From contig JASANE010024981.1 in the NCBI GenBank assembly GCA_030248225.1, positions 124,001 to 188,000 on the forward strand: DNA of 64,000 nt, written 5' to 3'. A program made the position numbers and the translations under genes. The notes under the pieces were generated by a model. It was not told the DNA's origin, ran no database searches, and saw only the letters and a program-made list of their open reading frames with translations. This DNA is from Trileptium ribeirensis (taxonomy: Eukaryota > Nematoda > Enoplea > Enoplida > Thoracostomopsidae). Positions 1-11,904 of this stretch are shown one piece after another. Position 1 is the stretch's first letter. Every line of letters begins with the position of its first letter.

Positions 1-2438
1 AATACATTAATTTTGGTCGAGGCGTAATAGCAAAATATAGAATGCACGGTTTTCACACAGTTTCTCTACGAAAACGTTTCGCACAATTTCCTACAATAAT
101 TCTCAGCCATAAGAATTTACAAGAACGTCCTTATTCAAAAGGTATGTTATGTCACATGCTGCATGGAGGGATTGCACAACCACTAGGTATTACACATGTA
201 AGGAAAAGGAATCTGAACACATAAAATCATGTGATTCTTTAGGTATGCGATCTGTGTAAACTTGAATAGACAAAGGCACCAATTTTCGTTGCAGCAGATG
301 TCAAAAATGCCATTGTCAGAAAGGATTATTCATTTCTAAGATAGTTTTGCCTTATTTAAACTGAACTGTCTGGTATAAACTGATAGTGTCGGAATTAATT
401 CAAAAAAGTCATTTTCACATGATCTGCAGTAAATTTAACTTCAAAAACATACCAATCGATGCAGAGCATCGCGGTGGGGATACGAAACATGTCTTGCTTT
501 TGCTGCAACTTCAAACTCAAAACGCCCTGCAAAGCTTGGTATTCGGGCCGCAGTTCTTCATTTTTATTCGAGATTTTAATGTTTGTAAAAGCTCTAAAAC
601 ATTAAGAAAGCCTAGAAAAATAAATACAATTACAAGTAACGTTGGAACAAACACATATACACATCTCATCAAAGTTTTATACTGATAGCGTGCATCTAAT
701 ATCAGAAAGAAGGGGATTCACTTAAGCAGTGTCGGGATTACCCTGACAAACTGACCTGTCGGGATTAGCTTAGTCTCCCATATATCTTCAGTATATTTCG
801 AGAGAAACAGTAAATAATTTTAAATAAAACACCTATGTATCGCTAAAATTTGTGTGTTAAACACGAATAGTCACAATAAAGATGCACGTGTTCTGGATAG
901 TCAGTTGTCAGTCAGCCATCTGCACATTTTTTAGCTTGTGTTTATGGCCGCGATATACAGTTCGCTCAATCTTAGTTACTGTTTGAAGTCATCTGTATAC
1001 CGTTTACCGCCGAATGTTGTTAAAGGAAATATTTCCTGTAAATTTTTAGCACTGAAGGAATATTTATGCTTAAGATTAAGGAAATTTTTGGGTTTGGAAA
1101 TTATCACCTTTTATACAGAATACGAAAATCTATGAGAAATACATCCAAAAAGAACTTAATACTGAATGTTTTGTACTAATTATCTTACCATGTAGACAAA
1201 TTTTACTTTACGACTGTATTCCTACACATGGGAGAAAATTTTCCGTTATGGATCCTTTACCTTGAGATGTGTGTGTCATGGCCGGATTTCGTCACAGTCA
1301 GCCGTGGCTCTAAAGCCATGCTTGTCTAGCCGCGATTAGCCAGTGTGACATTTTGGGCCGAGCCACACCCTACAAATATATTAGCTAATAGTAAAGCAAG
1401 GCTGATTAACTGTCACAAGGGCCGGAATCTGCTCTAAAAGCCAGAAATTGTGACGACAGTGGAACATCGCGAAAAAATGGAAATTGGTGATATATATGGT
1501 CATATATTCGTACAACATCCTTCCAGTTACAATAGCATAATTTTCATATATGTATGAAAGAGCGTATTTTACATAGCTACTAGGTTGGCTTGTATTAGGC
1601 GTTTAAACAAAAATTTTGAAAATAGCGATATTTACGTATTTATTTTAATCAGATTTATACGTCTTGCTTTAATTACTACTAATCTTGCCATTTTAGGGCC
1701 TAGACCTAAATATTATCCCTGTAACACAATCTGCTAAACAGAATGTATTAAATATTTTTTCAGTAGTCTGTCCCGGCTGTCGTACAAACTTACTATCATA
1801 GCTTAGCCGTTTATTTTATTTATGAAGGGCCGGAATTGGGTGTGCCTCTTTGTCACGAGCCGGAATTAGGTTTGTGCCGGAATTCGGCCCTAGGTGCAGA
1901 CATCTTGGTAAATGATGCATTATGTGAAAATTGGAATAATTTCCTAAATATATCTTTAACAAGGTGCGACGGCTTATCGGTGTGGGGTGCACTGTCGGCA
2001 GAGTAGAGTCTTCCGTTGGTATATATATATATATAATTATCTAAAGTGTTATAATGTACGCCGAATGAGTTAAGCAACTCGGGGTCGATTCTTGGAACCT
2101 AGAAATTAATTGGTGCGCTAAAATCGTAAGTAAAATATGCTGTGAGTTTATTGTCTGCCGAAATTATTTTATAATAACACAACACCTCAGAATCTATTGC
2201 TAGCTACATCAAACTAATAGTACATAAAACTAATGGATCAATGCAGCTTCATATACCAAACTGAAATTTAAATTCACGTGATCTGGAGCTGTTGGGGGGG
2301 ACGGACATTCCAATCGCTGAACGTGGAGAATCGCAACGGTTTGGTGCCCAGCCATGTTTCAACCGAAGATAATTTAATATTTACCGTATATATTTGAATT
2401 TGTAGCTTAAAGCCTGATGAAAGCAGTAGCAATCTCAT
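1..2438. other. Intergenic or downstream region, no gene recognised
   Basis: AT-rich sequence with many short stop-interrupted frames. Dispersed copies of a GCCGGAATT-like word occur between about 720 and 1890, three of them close together at 1829-1890, so it is probably an old degraded repeat. A short TA microsatellite lies near 2020-2035. No coding frame with plausible splice sites was found. Confidence 0.5.
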
Positions 2439-2660
2439 TTATTGCAAGAAGTCGAAATCGAAATCCACATTTAGAATGTTTTGTCCTGGGTCAAGTTGTA
2501 CCGTGGGGTTAAGGGTACGAATTGCATTGTTGTCGATCGGAAACTTTAATCCTTTTGTCATCCACCAATTTTGTAAGCTATCGCCAATTATCGTTTGAAG
2601 AACACGTTTCCATTCAGCAATGTAGCGTTTGACCGACGTTGAGCTAAGGTCAATATTCGC
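2439..2660 (-). CDS. Terminal exon of a BPI/LBP/CETP-like lipid-binding protein
   Basis: On the minus strand a clear acceptor (ATTAATATTTACAG) ends at 2661. It opens a frame of 73 codons with a TAA stop at 2441-2439. The peptide starts ANIDLSSTS and has an amphipathic stretch (VKRYIAEWKRVLQ). It ends with a 'GLKFPI ... LNPTVQLDPGQ ... VDFDFDFLQ' pattern, as in the last helix and final beta strands of the C-terminal BPI domain. The exon starts in phase 0, matching the phase-0 end of the exon at 6683-6938, so the two can join directly across a 4-kb intron. The stop codon is part of an AATAAA hexamer. The family call rests on pattern recognition only. Another secreted lipid-transfer-like fold is possible. 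Confidence 0.6.
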   Translation of the reverse strand, partial: ANIDLSSTSVKRYIAEWKRVLQTIIGDSLQNWWMTKGLKFPIDNNAIRTLNPTVQLDPGQNILNVDFDFDFLQ

Positions 2661-3590
2661 CTGTAAATATTAATTGAATTTAGGCTTAAATATGCGTGAA
2701 TATGGAGTTAAAGACAGAGCTGGTTGCTCCGGTCAGAAGCATTTTAAATTGCTTTGTCTGGAGATACAAAAATAGTGCTAAAGCTTTTTCAGATGATATA
2801 TAACATTATATGAAAAGTTATAGATTATCATCGTATGCAATTCGATATGTTTTGTAGAAGTATATGCCAGAACTGATTTAACTATTAAACACAATTCTGT
2901 CGTCGACTGCCATCTGAATAGGTGTCTGTCTGGACACTTAATAGCAAACATTCTTGAAGGCAAGTTCCAAGCAACTTCGCAGACCTTCCTTAAATGTAGT
3001 ATTCAGGAACGATAACTCACCAATATGTAGCGCCGCACTGCGAAACAAATATTAATAAATTGTTGGTTAGAAAGTATATATAAATGGTAAAGTTGATAAT
3101 ATTAATTTATAAGGACACAAGTCACATGCTGACAATTTTTATTTTCGCAGCAAATGTGGCTGTACAAATCCAGGATATTTCGCAGGCGCAAGTCAAAGAA
3201 GTAGTATCCATTTACTATTTATATCTACTGGCGCGAGAACAGAATCGCGAAGTTTCATTTAAGTTTAGCCCAGACCTGTGAAAAATTTGGCTGTATTCTA
3301 AGGTTAGTATGAGAATGTTTAAACGTCACATGTTTCAAATTTATAAATTCTATGTGTCCCTAAGTATGTATGCCCATATGCAACAATACAATAACACGGT
3401 AAAACAACTTATTCGGGCGACAATAATGCCTGCTTGGATAAAATAATGCATATACATATTATGGTTTTCTTTTATAGCTTGGATACGGCTAAAATTTTAG
3501 ATCAGGTCAAGTTTTTTTCGCCCTGCAAAATAAGGACTGTGTGTGGACTTGAGATTATTAGTACATAGGTGCGATTGCTAACACATAAAT
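2661..3590. other. Intron of the BPI-like gene with a possible 17-nt microexon
   Basis: Non-coding, AT-rich. On the minus strand 3037-3021 is a 17-base segment bounded by a very good acceptor (TTTGTTTCGCAG) and a perfect donor (GTGAGT). A 17-base insertion would break the reading frame between its phase-0 neighbours, so if it is used it would be an alternative or poison exon. Nothing else was seen. Confidence 0.35.
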
Positions 3591-3591
3591 A

Positions 3592-3825
3592 CCATACATG
3601 CTCAGAAGGGGTAGGTTGGCTGCCCCTGAGGTCCGGACCCCATCTGAGGCTACGCCTGGTCTCCCAACCAGCCCCCCCCCGAGATGTCACAGGCATCGAA
3701 CCCATAGGTGGTCTTGGTGGCGCCGAAGGCGACACGCACACACACCCGGCGTCCCCGTTCACCGGCCGAAATCCTGGGTGATTCGGCTGCTTCCCGGGCC
3801 CTCGGACCTTGAGCATGTATGACGA
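3592..3825. mobile_element. Short GC-rich inverted-repeat element (MITE-like)
   Basis: A GC-rich island of about 230 bp in AT-rich DNA. It begins with CATACATGCTCA and ends with TGAGCATGTATG, which are exact reverse complements. GC-rich stretches ending in a similar GCATGCATGA word occur at about 8100-8215 and 10285-10600 and may be broken relatives. The open frames inside it (for example 3569-3781 and 3502-4050 minus) follow from GC richness and are not genes. Confidence 0.5.
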
Positions 3826-3924
3826 ATACCTAATATAGCATAATAGGGCAAAATTATTATGTTTAGTTGCTAGTCCAGTGTAGGTTTTGTCTGTTGTTGT
3901 CCATAGGGTAGTAGTGAGGCCTAG

Positions 3925-4335
3925 AGTTGTGCGAGTACGGGTGCCCGCGTATACCCGCGCGCAGGGCCGCATAAAGGCCTGAAACTTAAACCCGTGGGAA
4001 ACGGGTTTACTCACGTGTTGTGGATACTCGTAACGTGCATAGTACTGCATGTTCAGTAGTCAGCACTGCGATAGAAATGACTAAGTGGTTCCGTGTAGTT
4101 AAAAGGCCTAGTGGTTTGGTTCGGTGAACCATGTCCTGAAACCTTTTGCATATTTTTAGCACTAGCTGTCAAAATAATACGTTAAGTGATTTTCCCTAGT
4201 GGCCACTTCATGGTTCCCTAGGTAGTGGACACTGTCGTCGGAACGACTAAAATTGTTCCTTTAGTGAGCGTTTTTTAAATGAATGCATGATTCATTTTCT
4301 TGTGGGCACTATCTAAAAGGGTGTGTTACTGGGTA
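3925..4335 (+). repeat. Interspersed repeat family B, copy 1
   Basis: It starts with a GC-rich part (GTACGGGTGCCCGCGTATA) and continues with AT-richer sequence. Shared words include CATGTCCTGAAA, TTTTTAGCACTAGCTGTC and AAGTGATTTTCCCTAGTGG. Related sequence occurs inverted at about 5400-5760 and again at about 11905-12210. No coding capacity is recognisable. The type of element is unknown. Confidence 0.45.
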
Positions 4336-5400
4336 TCAGTCATAGAACTAGGCTATTTATTACAGCGGCGCTATGACCAGTTCCATAATTTTCTTCAGCC
4401 GGTAACCTTTCGTCCAAGGTGGCAGGTTCGACGGTAGTGCATGAGTAATGAAAATTAGTAATTTTCTTTGTTGTTTTGCTTGGGCTGCGAATACAAATTG
4501 TAAAGAATTCACTATTACGAACGTAAATGCAAAAGAGTAGTTTAAACTCAATCTTGATTAACTGCTAGCTGCACTGATATAATTTTGTAATTTGCAGGCT
4601 TCGCAGGCATGAAAAAATTCACCTGAGCCCGAGGGTAAAGATCTGTGGCGGTGGACAATACTAAAATCTTCACGGTTACCAGCGGGCTCAAAAATATCTG
4701 CACACGCGCACCCCAGAGGCACTCCCCTATGATTTCTCCTCCTCATGCGATAAGCACCAACCTAACATTGTTCTTTTTGCTTCCAGTGCATTGATGGGGC
4801 GCGAAAAATTTTGCAAAGCGGGCTACAAATGGGTTTCAGTTTGGGGAAACTGACAAGAATTTTTGGGGAGCATTTTAGGATGGATAGAATTAGCAAAAAA
4901 TTGAGTGAAGTTTAAGCAAAATTGCAAGATATTGTGAGTTTCTAAAAATGTCAAATCCAACAAAATACCTCCGCGGATTTCTGCCACCCCCGCACACTTA
5001 AGGCTTTCAAGCCCACATGTATGCATGTGTAATAATTTTATAGCTCGCCGGTACCGGAGAAAATTGATGGGTTGTCCACTGAGCCGAAAAATTGTAAACG
5101 TATTTAGGCTTTTGGAGTAAATCATTGTTGACTAAACTATTCTTCTGCATTTAGCTTCGTACTTGTTAATATTTTGTCAGTGGCATTCGTGTTCCAGGCT
5201 ACACGATGCAGAAAGCGATTCCTTTTGGTCGCCCAACTACCGGCCAACAGGCCGCCCTAAACGAAACAGTTTCGCTGAGTTTAGCGCAAGATTTATCAGA
5301 TTGCCGACCCATAATATTTGCACTTCAGTGATTCTCCGAACCGCTTAATTTTACAGAAAACTCATTAAGATAGCCTTTTAGGTTCCACCAACTAAAGAAA
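4336..5400. other. Spacer between two inverted copies of repeat family B
   Basis: Intronic if the BPI-like gene model is right. The stretch 4790-5000 is rich in AATTTTTGG-like words resembling 7970-8060, so it is probably repeat-derived. Strong plus-strand acceptor-like sites occur near 4785 and at 5178 and 5195. The short frames after them are uncertain and are not called as exons. Confidence 0.35.
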
Positions 5401-5765
5401 ACGAACCATCAACTCTTTTAAACGGCGCTTAACACAGGAATACAATTTAATAGGAACATAATAACACCGCCCACTGCCCGATATAAAATGAACGACGGAA
5501 TGACCACTAAAGGAAATCACCTAGCAGTTCGACAGCGGGTGCGAAAAAACCGCCAAGTTTTCAGGACATCGCTCACTCAAGACCGCTATAACTTTTTGAC
5601 AGAGCTAAAATTATACAAAACTTTCCAGTCACACTGATGAACACGCCGGACTGGGTACATTTCACGTACCCACTACTCGCGAGAATATCCACTACACACT
5701 ACTCACGGATGATCGCTACCCGGTGCCCAACATTTGATCCCATACCCGATCAGACCCTCTGATAC
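5400..5765 (-). repeat. Interspersed repeat family B, inverted copy 2
   Basis: Read on the minus strand it resembles the repeat at 3925-4335. Shared words include GCGATGTCCTGAAAA, a GATTTCCTTTAGTGGTCA block, and the GC-rich end with GGGTATGGGATC- and GGGTACGTG-like words. It is diverged and non-coding. Confidence 0.4.
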
Positions 5766-6682
5766 TCGTGCCCATGTACAGCTCTGACACTAATGCATCA
5801 CATTAATACAAATTGCCAGACCTCAGTAAAGGATTGTCGTATCTCTCCATTTTTTATATTTGGTACCTTAAGGGTTGGCACATATCAATACATATACTCC
5901 TCTCTAATATCTTTTACCACGAGCAGTGACTAAAAATGTCAATTTTATGCCAGAGCTACTAATAAATTTGGGGCTATCGTCCATTTAATTATAACGAAAG
6001 ATATTTCGTTCGTCTCTTAGTCGTGCAGAACATCTTATGGAGTACAATTACGGACATAAAGTAACCGCATTCCTTTGAGAAGCAAGCAAGAACGAGCAAT
6101 GAGATAGCAACACTACGTGTTTATTGCTGCTGGAACTAATACAAATCGTGAATGTTTGGCATCCTTTGATTTAAATTTTCACAATGCTTGTACATATTTA
6201 TACTTATATATAGACTGCAGGATCTAACATTAATTAATATTACATAGCATATTGGCCTAACGGTCTAAGCTATAGGGAACGTTGTCTCGTAAACATCAAT
6301 GGCCTAACTTCATTGTAAATTTTATTAAAGTTTTTAAGGCTTGGTGATTTATTTTCCTGTATTGACAGTGCTTGTATAGCTCACATAGCACACGTACACT
6401 GTTGATTGCATCAATATAAATAATTTTTTTGTGAAGTAGGGGTCAAAAAATTTCTCTAACCACAATCAGACTAAATATTTCTGCGCTCGGTTGTATATTC
6501 GCAATAAACAAACAAATTTAGTTTAAAGTTCAACAATGAATTCTACACATGCGTTTAAAGCGTGTTGGTCATTCGTTCGTCCTGTTGAACTATAAACTAC
6601 TACATACGGTTTAAATCAGCAAGCAGATACAAGTAATGTTCCTATAAACCTAATGATCCATGCGAAACATTTAGTTCCGTAC
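5766..6682. other. Intronic AT-rich sequence, nothing recognised
   Basis: No open frame, repeat array or RNA-like structure that I can support. It lies within the 4-kb intron proposed between the last two exons of the minus-strand BPI-like gene. Confidence 0.4.
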
Positions 6683-6938
6683 CTTTGTAATGTAGACCGA
6701 AATATCAGCAATCGCCGTTACCGTAGCGCGAATCCATCCGTTGGCGACAAATGGCACCCAAAGGAGTACGAATCGTGGAATTTCAAGGAACAACACCGGC
6801 TCAAGTGACACATTTGATGACCCATGTTTACTGCGGCCTATTTCGACAACGTAGGAAACGACTAGTTTAATCGTTGATTGAGATGAAAACTGGAGTTGAG
6901 GTGAGGATGTGGAAACAATTCGAATGAGCATCGGCTGC
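6683..6938 (-). CDS. Internal exon of the BPI/LBP-like gene, C-terminal domain
   Basis: The minus-strand exon has donor ACAAAG|GTACGG and acceptor TTGCAAG|G. It gives 85 codons, starting in phase 2 and ending in phase 0. The peptide includes STSSPQLQF and TIKLVVSYVVEIG, then a hydrophobic alternating stretch and a 'RATVTAIADISVYITK' end. This is the alternating beta-strand pattern expected of the second BPI domain, where a Pro is followed by strands facing a lipid pocket. It joins in frame to 2439-2660 downstream and to 7051-7116 upstream. There is no catalytic motif, as expected for a lipid-binding protein. Confidence 0.6.
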
Positions 6939-7050
6939 CTTGCAATTTAATAAGAAAGAATGCAAATAAATTAATCGTGGAAATCGGGTTGTGTAGTGAG
7001 TCGCTTAATACTATATTAAGCCTAAAATTCTATCTTCGCATAATCCTTAC

Positions 7051-7116
7051 ACTTCATAACCATGTCTAAGTATATAGCTGTATAGACGACCAACCGCAGC
7101 ACTAAATTGTTCCGTT
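7051..7116 (-). CDS. Small exon of the BPI/LBP-like gene
   Basis: The minus-strand donor is GAAGT|GTAAGG, and an acceptor follows TTTTAG or the nearby TTTTAGGAAG. The frame reads TEQFSAAVGRLYSYILRHGYE and continues directly into the exon at 6938. This is the 'T..F...... L....G' helix that precedes the second domain in the family. The acceptor ending at GAAG keeps the frame with the exon at 7156-7268 and leaves an intron of only about 39 bases. The more usual TTTTAG site (exon starting at 7120) would need a different upstream phase. Confidence 0.45.
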
Positions 7117-7155
7117 CTTCCTAAAATATGTAAAGTGTATGCAAATGAAGATTAC

Positions 7156-7268
7156 TTAAAAAGAGTCAAATCTATTGCGGGGAAAGGCCAAAATATCGGC
7201 TGTTGGCCTGATTGCAAACTTTTGTGCCAGCCGACGGGCAACAGCCTGTCGATTTCCGAAAAGCTTAT
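7156..7268 (-). CDS. Possible exon of the BPI/LBP-like gene
   Basis: The minus-strand frame from an AAATTAG acceptor (phase 0) to donor TTTAA|GTAATC (phase 2) reads ISFSEIDRLLPVGWHKSL and ends PFPAIDLTLF. It is the only frame open through this donor, and its phase fits the next exon at 7116. The acceptor lacks a strong pyrimidine tract, so the left boundary is uncertain. The plus-strand frame at 7175-7411 is regarded as its shadow. Confidence 0.35.
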
Positions 7269-8395
7269 CTAATTTGGATATGCATCAAATTTTTGTAACA
7301 GCTGCTGTTGTATTTGTTTCAAAATCAATTCCCTTTCATATGCAGGTTTTTCACAGAGTATACATGATGCAACAGCTAAAATGTCGAATCCTTTACCCAG
7401 ATGAATTATAGCCACAATGTACTAGTTGTATTGTTGGGCAACGGCCGCATTTGACATCTATCGTTGAAGACGTACACGCATATTAGTTTCATAAATATAT
7501 AGTGTGTTTAAATGCGTGTATGGTACATAAGATGAACGGTAATAGACACCTTTACCAATCAAAACCAATGTATCTATAGCACAAAAGACCACAGTAATTT
7601 TGTTTAGATTTTGATGAAAATCGTTGCATGTTGATTATTGCCAATTACATCAAAATATTTCGGTATTCTGGTTTAATGCCCTTACTATACAGAAAAAGTG
7701 TACACACTTTTGCCGACCGGTCGACATCGCAAAACAATGTACTAATGGCCGCTGCGGCCATTACCGGTCATAAATTGTTAATGGCTGGCCGACGGATTTC
7801 GTGGCTATTCCTAAACACTAATCAAACCTAAGTGTCGATTTTTATCAAATTTTCTTATGCGCTATAACCCAGCGCACCAACACACCCTTGGGGCCTCACC
7901 GATTTCCTGGGATATAGCCTGATCCTCCTCCTGAGGCGCGGTAGCAGGCGGCTCCTATCAACTTCTGTGCAAAATTTTGGCAAAATAAGCAAAAATTAGG
8001 GGAAATTTGGGAACGTTAGCGAATGGTACGGGAAAATTGGTAAAATAATCAGTGCCAAAAAAATTTAAAAATTTAAGTTTTAAACATTTCAAGAATTGAT
8101 AACCCCCTGACGACCTAACACCACCGGCCCCGACACACTGATCGCCCTGCCGACGGCCTCACCTTCGTCGCACCCGTTGTACCCCTGGCACTACGGACCT
8201 TGCCCATGCATGAACATTTACCGTTGACACTGCAAAGTAGGTTATATTTCAAATTAGTGGACACGGTACAGGTTAAAGTTGTCTTGGTGTCTCAAGTACA
8301 ATAGTTTCAGAGCGGCCTATAAAATTGTTAATTTAACAGTAAATCATTTATGTTAGGCATTGCTTACGACTCATGCTTTAGCAACCATTTACGCT
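7269..8395. other. Intron with a strong palindrome and a GC-rich island
   Basis: 7743-7763 is a perfect 10-bp inverted repeat around one base (TAATGGCCGC). 7860-7960 and 8100-8215 are GC-rich and end in a CCCATGCATGA word like the MITE at 3592, with AT-rich AATTTGGG-like repeats between them. No gene is recognised. Confidence 0.4.
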
Positions 8396-8399
8396 TGTA

Positions 8400-8815
8400 A
8401 TGGCAGCACAGTAGGGAAAAAATAAGAAAATTATGGCTTTTAGTGCACTAAATGTGAAAAAAAAACGTGTATATTGGTATCAGATCCACAAATTGATAGC
8501 TAATTAAAGATATCCAATAATACTATGTGCCTTTTACCACTTTTGACAATGTCCAAGCTAAAGGGGCGACTTCAACGGTTCAAACACATTTGCACCATTC
8601 CTTTATGAAATATATTTTGTGGCGATCAATATAATGCACTTATTAGATTTATCGACTGTATTATTTCAAGATCAAGCTCTGTTTTGGTTTCATTTTTTCT
8701 TAATTTGTGTTTTCGAATAGCATCATAAACTATAGCCCAATTTACACTGTAGTCGGGATTTCATCGGCCGAAGCGCCTCTATGCTTTTCAGCACTCTTGC
8801 CAATTACTAATTCTA
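8400..8815 (+). repeat. Interspersed repeat family A, copy 1
   Basis: It shares an ordered set of words with 53095-53480 and 24175-24470: 'TGCCTTTTACCACTTTTG', 'AATGTCCAAGCTAAA', 'TCAACGGTTCAAACA', then 'GGGATTTCATCGGCCGAAGC'. Inverted partial copies lie at about 26190-26370 and 30500-30680. Non-coding. It could be an old MITE or SINE, since no terminal structure is clear. Confidence 0.5.
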
Positions 8816-10739
8816 CCTACATTTTGCCATATATATTGTCAGTCCGTCTAACTAGAAATAATCTTAAAATCGCAGAGAACAGCGACAGTTAATATTTTTG
8901 TCCAGTTAAATATCCGCCGAAACTGGACGTGTTCCTATTTTGATGGTAATGAATATCGCAATTCTAAGATTCAAACCACTACATCAAAATTTTTTACTGA
9001 TTTATGTAATACAATATCTTCTCTTGTGAAAATTAATCTACCTTCGGTAAGATCTAGTTGCAAAAACGTGGGCACTGTGTGCTATTTTCATACAGTTTGA
9101 CTGGTTTTGAGAGAAATATGCAGTAGCTAATTGCATTGTGTGTGCTTTGTGCAGAAACGATCTCAATATTCCAGGTTATTAGCTAAGATGAACTCGTGCA
9201 CAAAAAGGTAAATACGAAGTTGTCACCTACATAAGTATATCTTTAACCACGGTCCCCTGCAAATCAACTGGACTAGACATCCTAAAGCATATGACAAAAA
9301 CCTGGAAAAGGTGTCAATCTGCCTGGTATTACAATTAATGTCCACTGTAGCCTAACTACCAAACTAATCGTCCGTTGGTATGCCCGTTTGCATTTGTTGC
9401 GATACATTGTGTCTAACCGAGTTTCACATTCTTTAAGTGTGCTCACATGGAGTCCAATCCGATCCGGTATACAGCATGCATAATTTTATATCATACCCGA
9501 ATCGGTAGGAAAATTTCAGTTAGTGTAGACTCAGTATACAATAGCTGCAGAATTTAGTGACATCAGATCGGATAGATTGCAATATGCCCGCAAATTGGAT
9601 GAGGCTACCGCAAAGTGAGCACACCCTAAGGCATAATTTACTAAGACATTTCACGTGTCCAGTGGCATTGTGGATGTTATTCTACTGTCCAATCATAGGC
9701 CAGTCACAGTGTTATTATTTTTCTCAGACTGAATTTATCTAGAGTAGAACCTGTTTGGTCAAGTGATGCTATTAACATATCCTGTGACCTAGCTTATGAT
9801 GCAAATATTGAGAGAGGTTAAAAGCAATGTCACAGCCTGATAGCGGTTGTAAATATCCAATAAACGGGTGGATGCCTTATGTTATAAGTCTTATTCATCG
9901 TTAAATATTTTGTTTCTGCTGACAGTGTACTTAGAACCCTGTCTGCTATGTCTTACGTGTAACCGGCATTCAAATGTAGTTAGCGCCAATTCCTGCCCAA
10001 CATTTTCAGTTCTCTCTTTTGTGGTGAGGTTTCGATCATGATCATGTGAAGAAACTAATGTGAGGCATAATCGTATCTACAACTTGGTGTTCAACGTACT
10101 ACTGCCGCCACTTGCAATTATCTTATCTGGGTGTGATTCCTGACATCAGCACGTGCTTATCAGCCTTTACAGGATTCTTAACCATTTCATTGTTAAACTA
10201 ATGTGGATTTCGGGCAGCCGTGAAAGAAATTTTGCCGCAGCGCAGGATTGAGACTGGATAACTTGGCTCTAATCTTAGTACGCAATAAGAGGCCTCGGAC
10301 CCCCTTTAGGCCCTGATCTACTCCCCTCCCTACCTGCCGTGGTGCTCCATGACCACAAACGTTACGTGCGTTGCCTTCGGCGCCCAGAAGACTTTATCAA
10401 TAATTGGTAAAAATAAGGTGAAACTTGGAAAAATACATGTAAGATCGTCAAAAATGGGTCTTCGGACGGATGTGGTCAACATTTTCAGCACCTCCTTTGG
10501 AGATCCTTCCCACCGAGGACTTACATTCCTTGAGACAACCCCCCGAGCCCCGCTGATCCGTGCTGCCGCCCCATGACACCTGGCAGTGTGAGCATGCATG
10601 AATTACTCCACGCTATTCGGTAAGCATATCTTGTCGTAATGCACGCTGTTACAAATGTGTCACTTTATGCATGGATGGGTTCAATCGCGTTAGCTGTATG
10701 ATATTTAAGAACACATTAAAGATAAAGCTCTGAAACCAC
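8816..10739. other. Intronic sequence, no gene recognised
   Basis: AT-rich, with a GC-rich island at 10285-10610 ending in GAGCATGCATGA, probably related to the element at 3592-3825. The overlapping frames at 10330-10599 minus and 10349-10576 plus lie in that island and are not supported as genes. Confidence 0.4.
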
Positions 10740-11143
10740 CCATATACAATTTGATTGTTATGTGGTGCATACCCGTGTAGTTGGTCAATGTTCTTCGGTT
10801 TTGTGTATTTCCATTGATAATCGTGATTAATATTATTATTTGATGTTGGACGCAATTCTACCGTCTGATGAAATTCGTTGTTCAAATACGCAACGGTCAG
10901 TTGATATTGCAATAACGATTGCGAAGCGACAAAATTTATCATTTTCGTGCAGTTATCGCTACTGACAATTGGATTATAATCGTTGCATTTGTGTTGCCTC
11001 GAGCTGACCTGAACAACAAGTATAATATATAGCATAGCCCTGGAACTACAACATTCCCACTGTGCAATATAACTATAAACTGGAATTTTAGCCCCGTCGT
11101 GACATTGAATAACAGTTAGCCTTACGATTGAATCAGTTCTTGT
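10740..11143 (-). CDS. Weakly supported exon candidate
   Basis: A minus-strand frame of about 134 codons starts right after a strong acceptor (TTTTGTTTGGTCAG) and ends at a weak donor (TATGG|GTGGTT). The peptide starts TRTDSIVRLTVIQCHDGAK and is Asn/Gln-rich near its end. Its phases (0 in, 2 out) fit after the exon at 26516, but I see no BPI pattern in it. It also does not fit directly onto 7268. It may be an exon of another transcript, or a chance frame. Confidence 0.3.
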
Positions 11144-11204
11144 CTGACCAAACAAAATTCACATGAGGCAAGATTCCGACCCACTGCAGTCGGTGAATCG
11201 TCAC

Positions 11205-11872
11205 TTGGGTATGAGACAGTTGTGTGTACGACAGTGGCGCGTCCGCGACACTTGGCGTGCGCCGGTTGGGTGTCCGCCACACTATTGGGTGTGTGTCATT
11301 TGAGCGTGCGATAGTTGGCCGTGTGATAGCTGGTCATGCGACAGTTAGGTCTGCAGCATTTGGGTGTTCTACAGTTGGGCGTCCCTGCCTTTTTGCGTGC
11401 GATAGTTGGACGTTTAAGACACTTGGGTGTGCGTTCAGCGTGCGATAGTTGGGCGTGTGACACTTGTACGAGCGAGATTTGGGCGCTGCGACCGTTGGGC
11501 GTCCACGACAATTATATGCGTCGGACAGTTGGCCGTTCATGAAATTTGCGCGTTAAATATCAGGAAGTCCGCGACACTTAGGCGTGCTATGGTTGAGGGT
11601 TCGACAGTTTGGCGTTTACGACAGTTCGGCATGCTACAGTTTGGCGTTGGACAGTTCGAAGTCAGCTACACTTAGGTGTGCGACTGGTGGGTGTGCGACA
11701 TTGTGCGTTCAGCAGTTTGGCGTTCATGACAGTTCGCAGTGCATCAGTTGGGCATGCGAGAGTTGGGCGAAAGGTATTTAGGCTTGCGACACTTGAGCGT
11801 ACGTCTGTTGGGCGTGCAACTGTTTGGCATCCATGATAGTTGGGCGTCCGTGACACTTGGGCTTGCGATTTA
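11205..11872. repeat. Degenerate minisatellite of about 15-17 bp units
   Basis: Around 40 units built on the word GCGTGCGACAGTTGG, with frequent substitutions and unit lengths of 15 to 17 bases. The local rise in GC and the unit structure create several overlapping frames on both strands (for example 11224-11448 plus and 11296-11511 minus), which are not genes. Confidence 0.75.
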
Positions 11873-11904
11873 CTATTCGTAGGCAACAACTGGCACGCCA
11901 GTCG

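Noticed and set aside
3502..4050. 182-residue minus-strand ORF and overlapping plus-strand ORFs
   Set aside because: They lie in a GC-rich MITE-like element and repeat family B. The composition lacks stops, and no protein pattern is visible.
5179..5340. Possible plus-strand exon after TTTTGTCAG or GTGTTCCAG
   Set aside because: Three frames are partly open, none has a recognised motif, and no partner exon was found.
10330..10599. ORFs on both strands in a GC-rich island
   Set aside because: Both strands are open over the same DNA, with no motif and no splice context. The island resembles other repeat copies.
11224..11889. Overlapping ORFs on both strands
   Set aside because: They are products of the 16-bp minisatellite.
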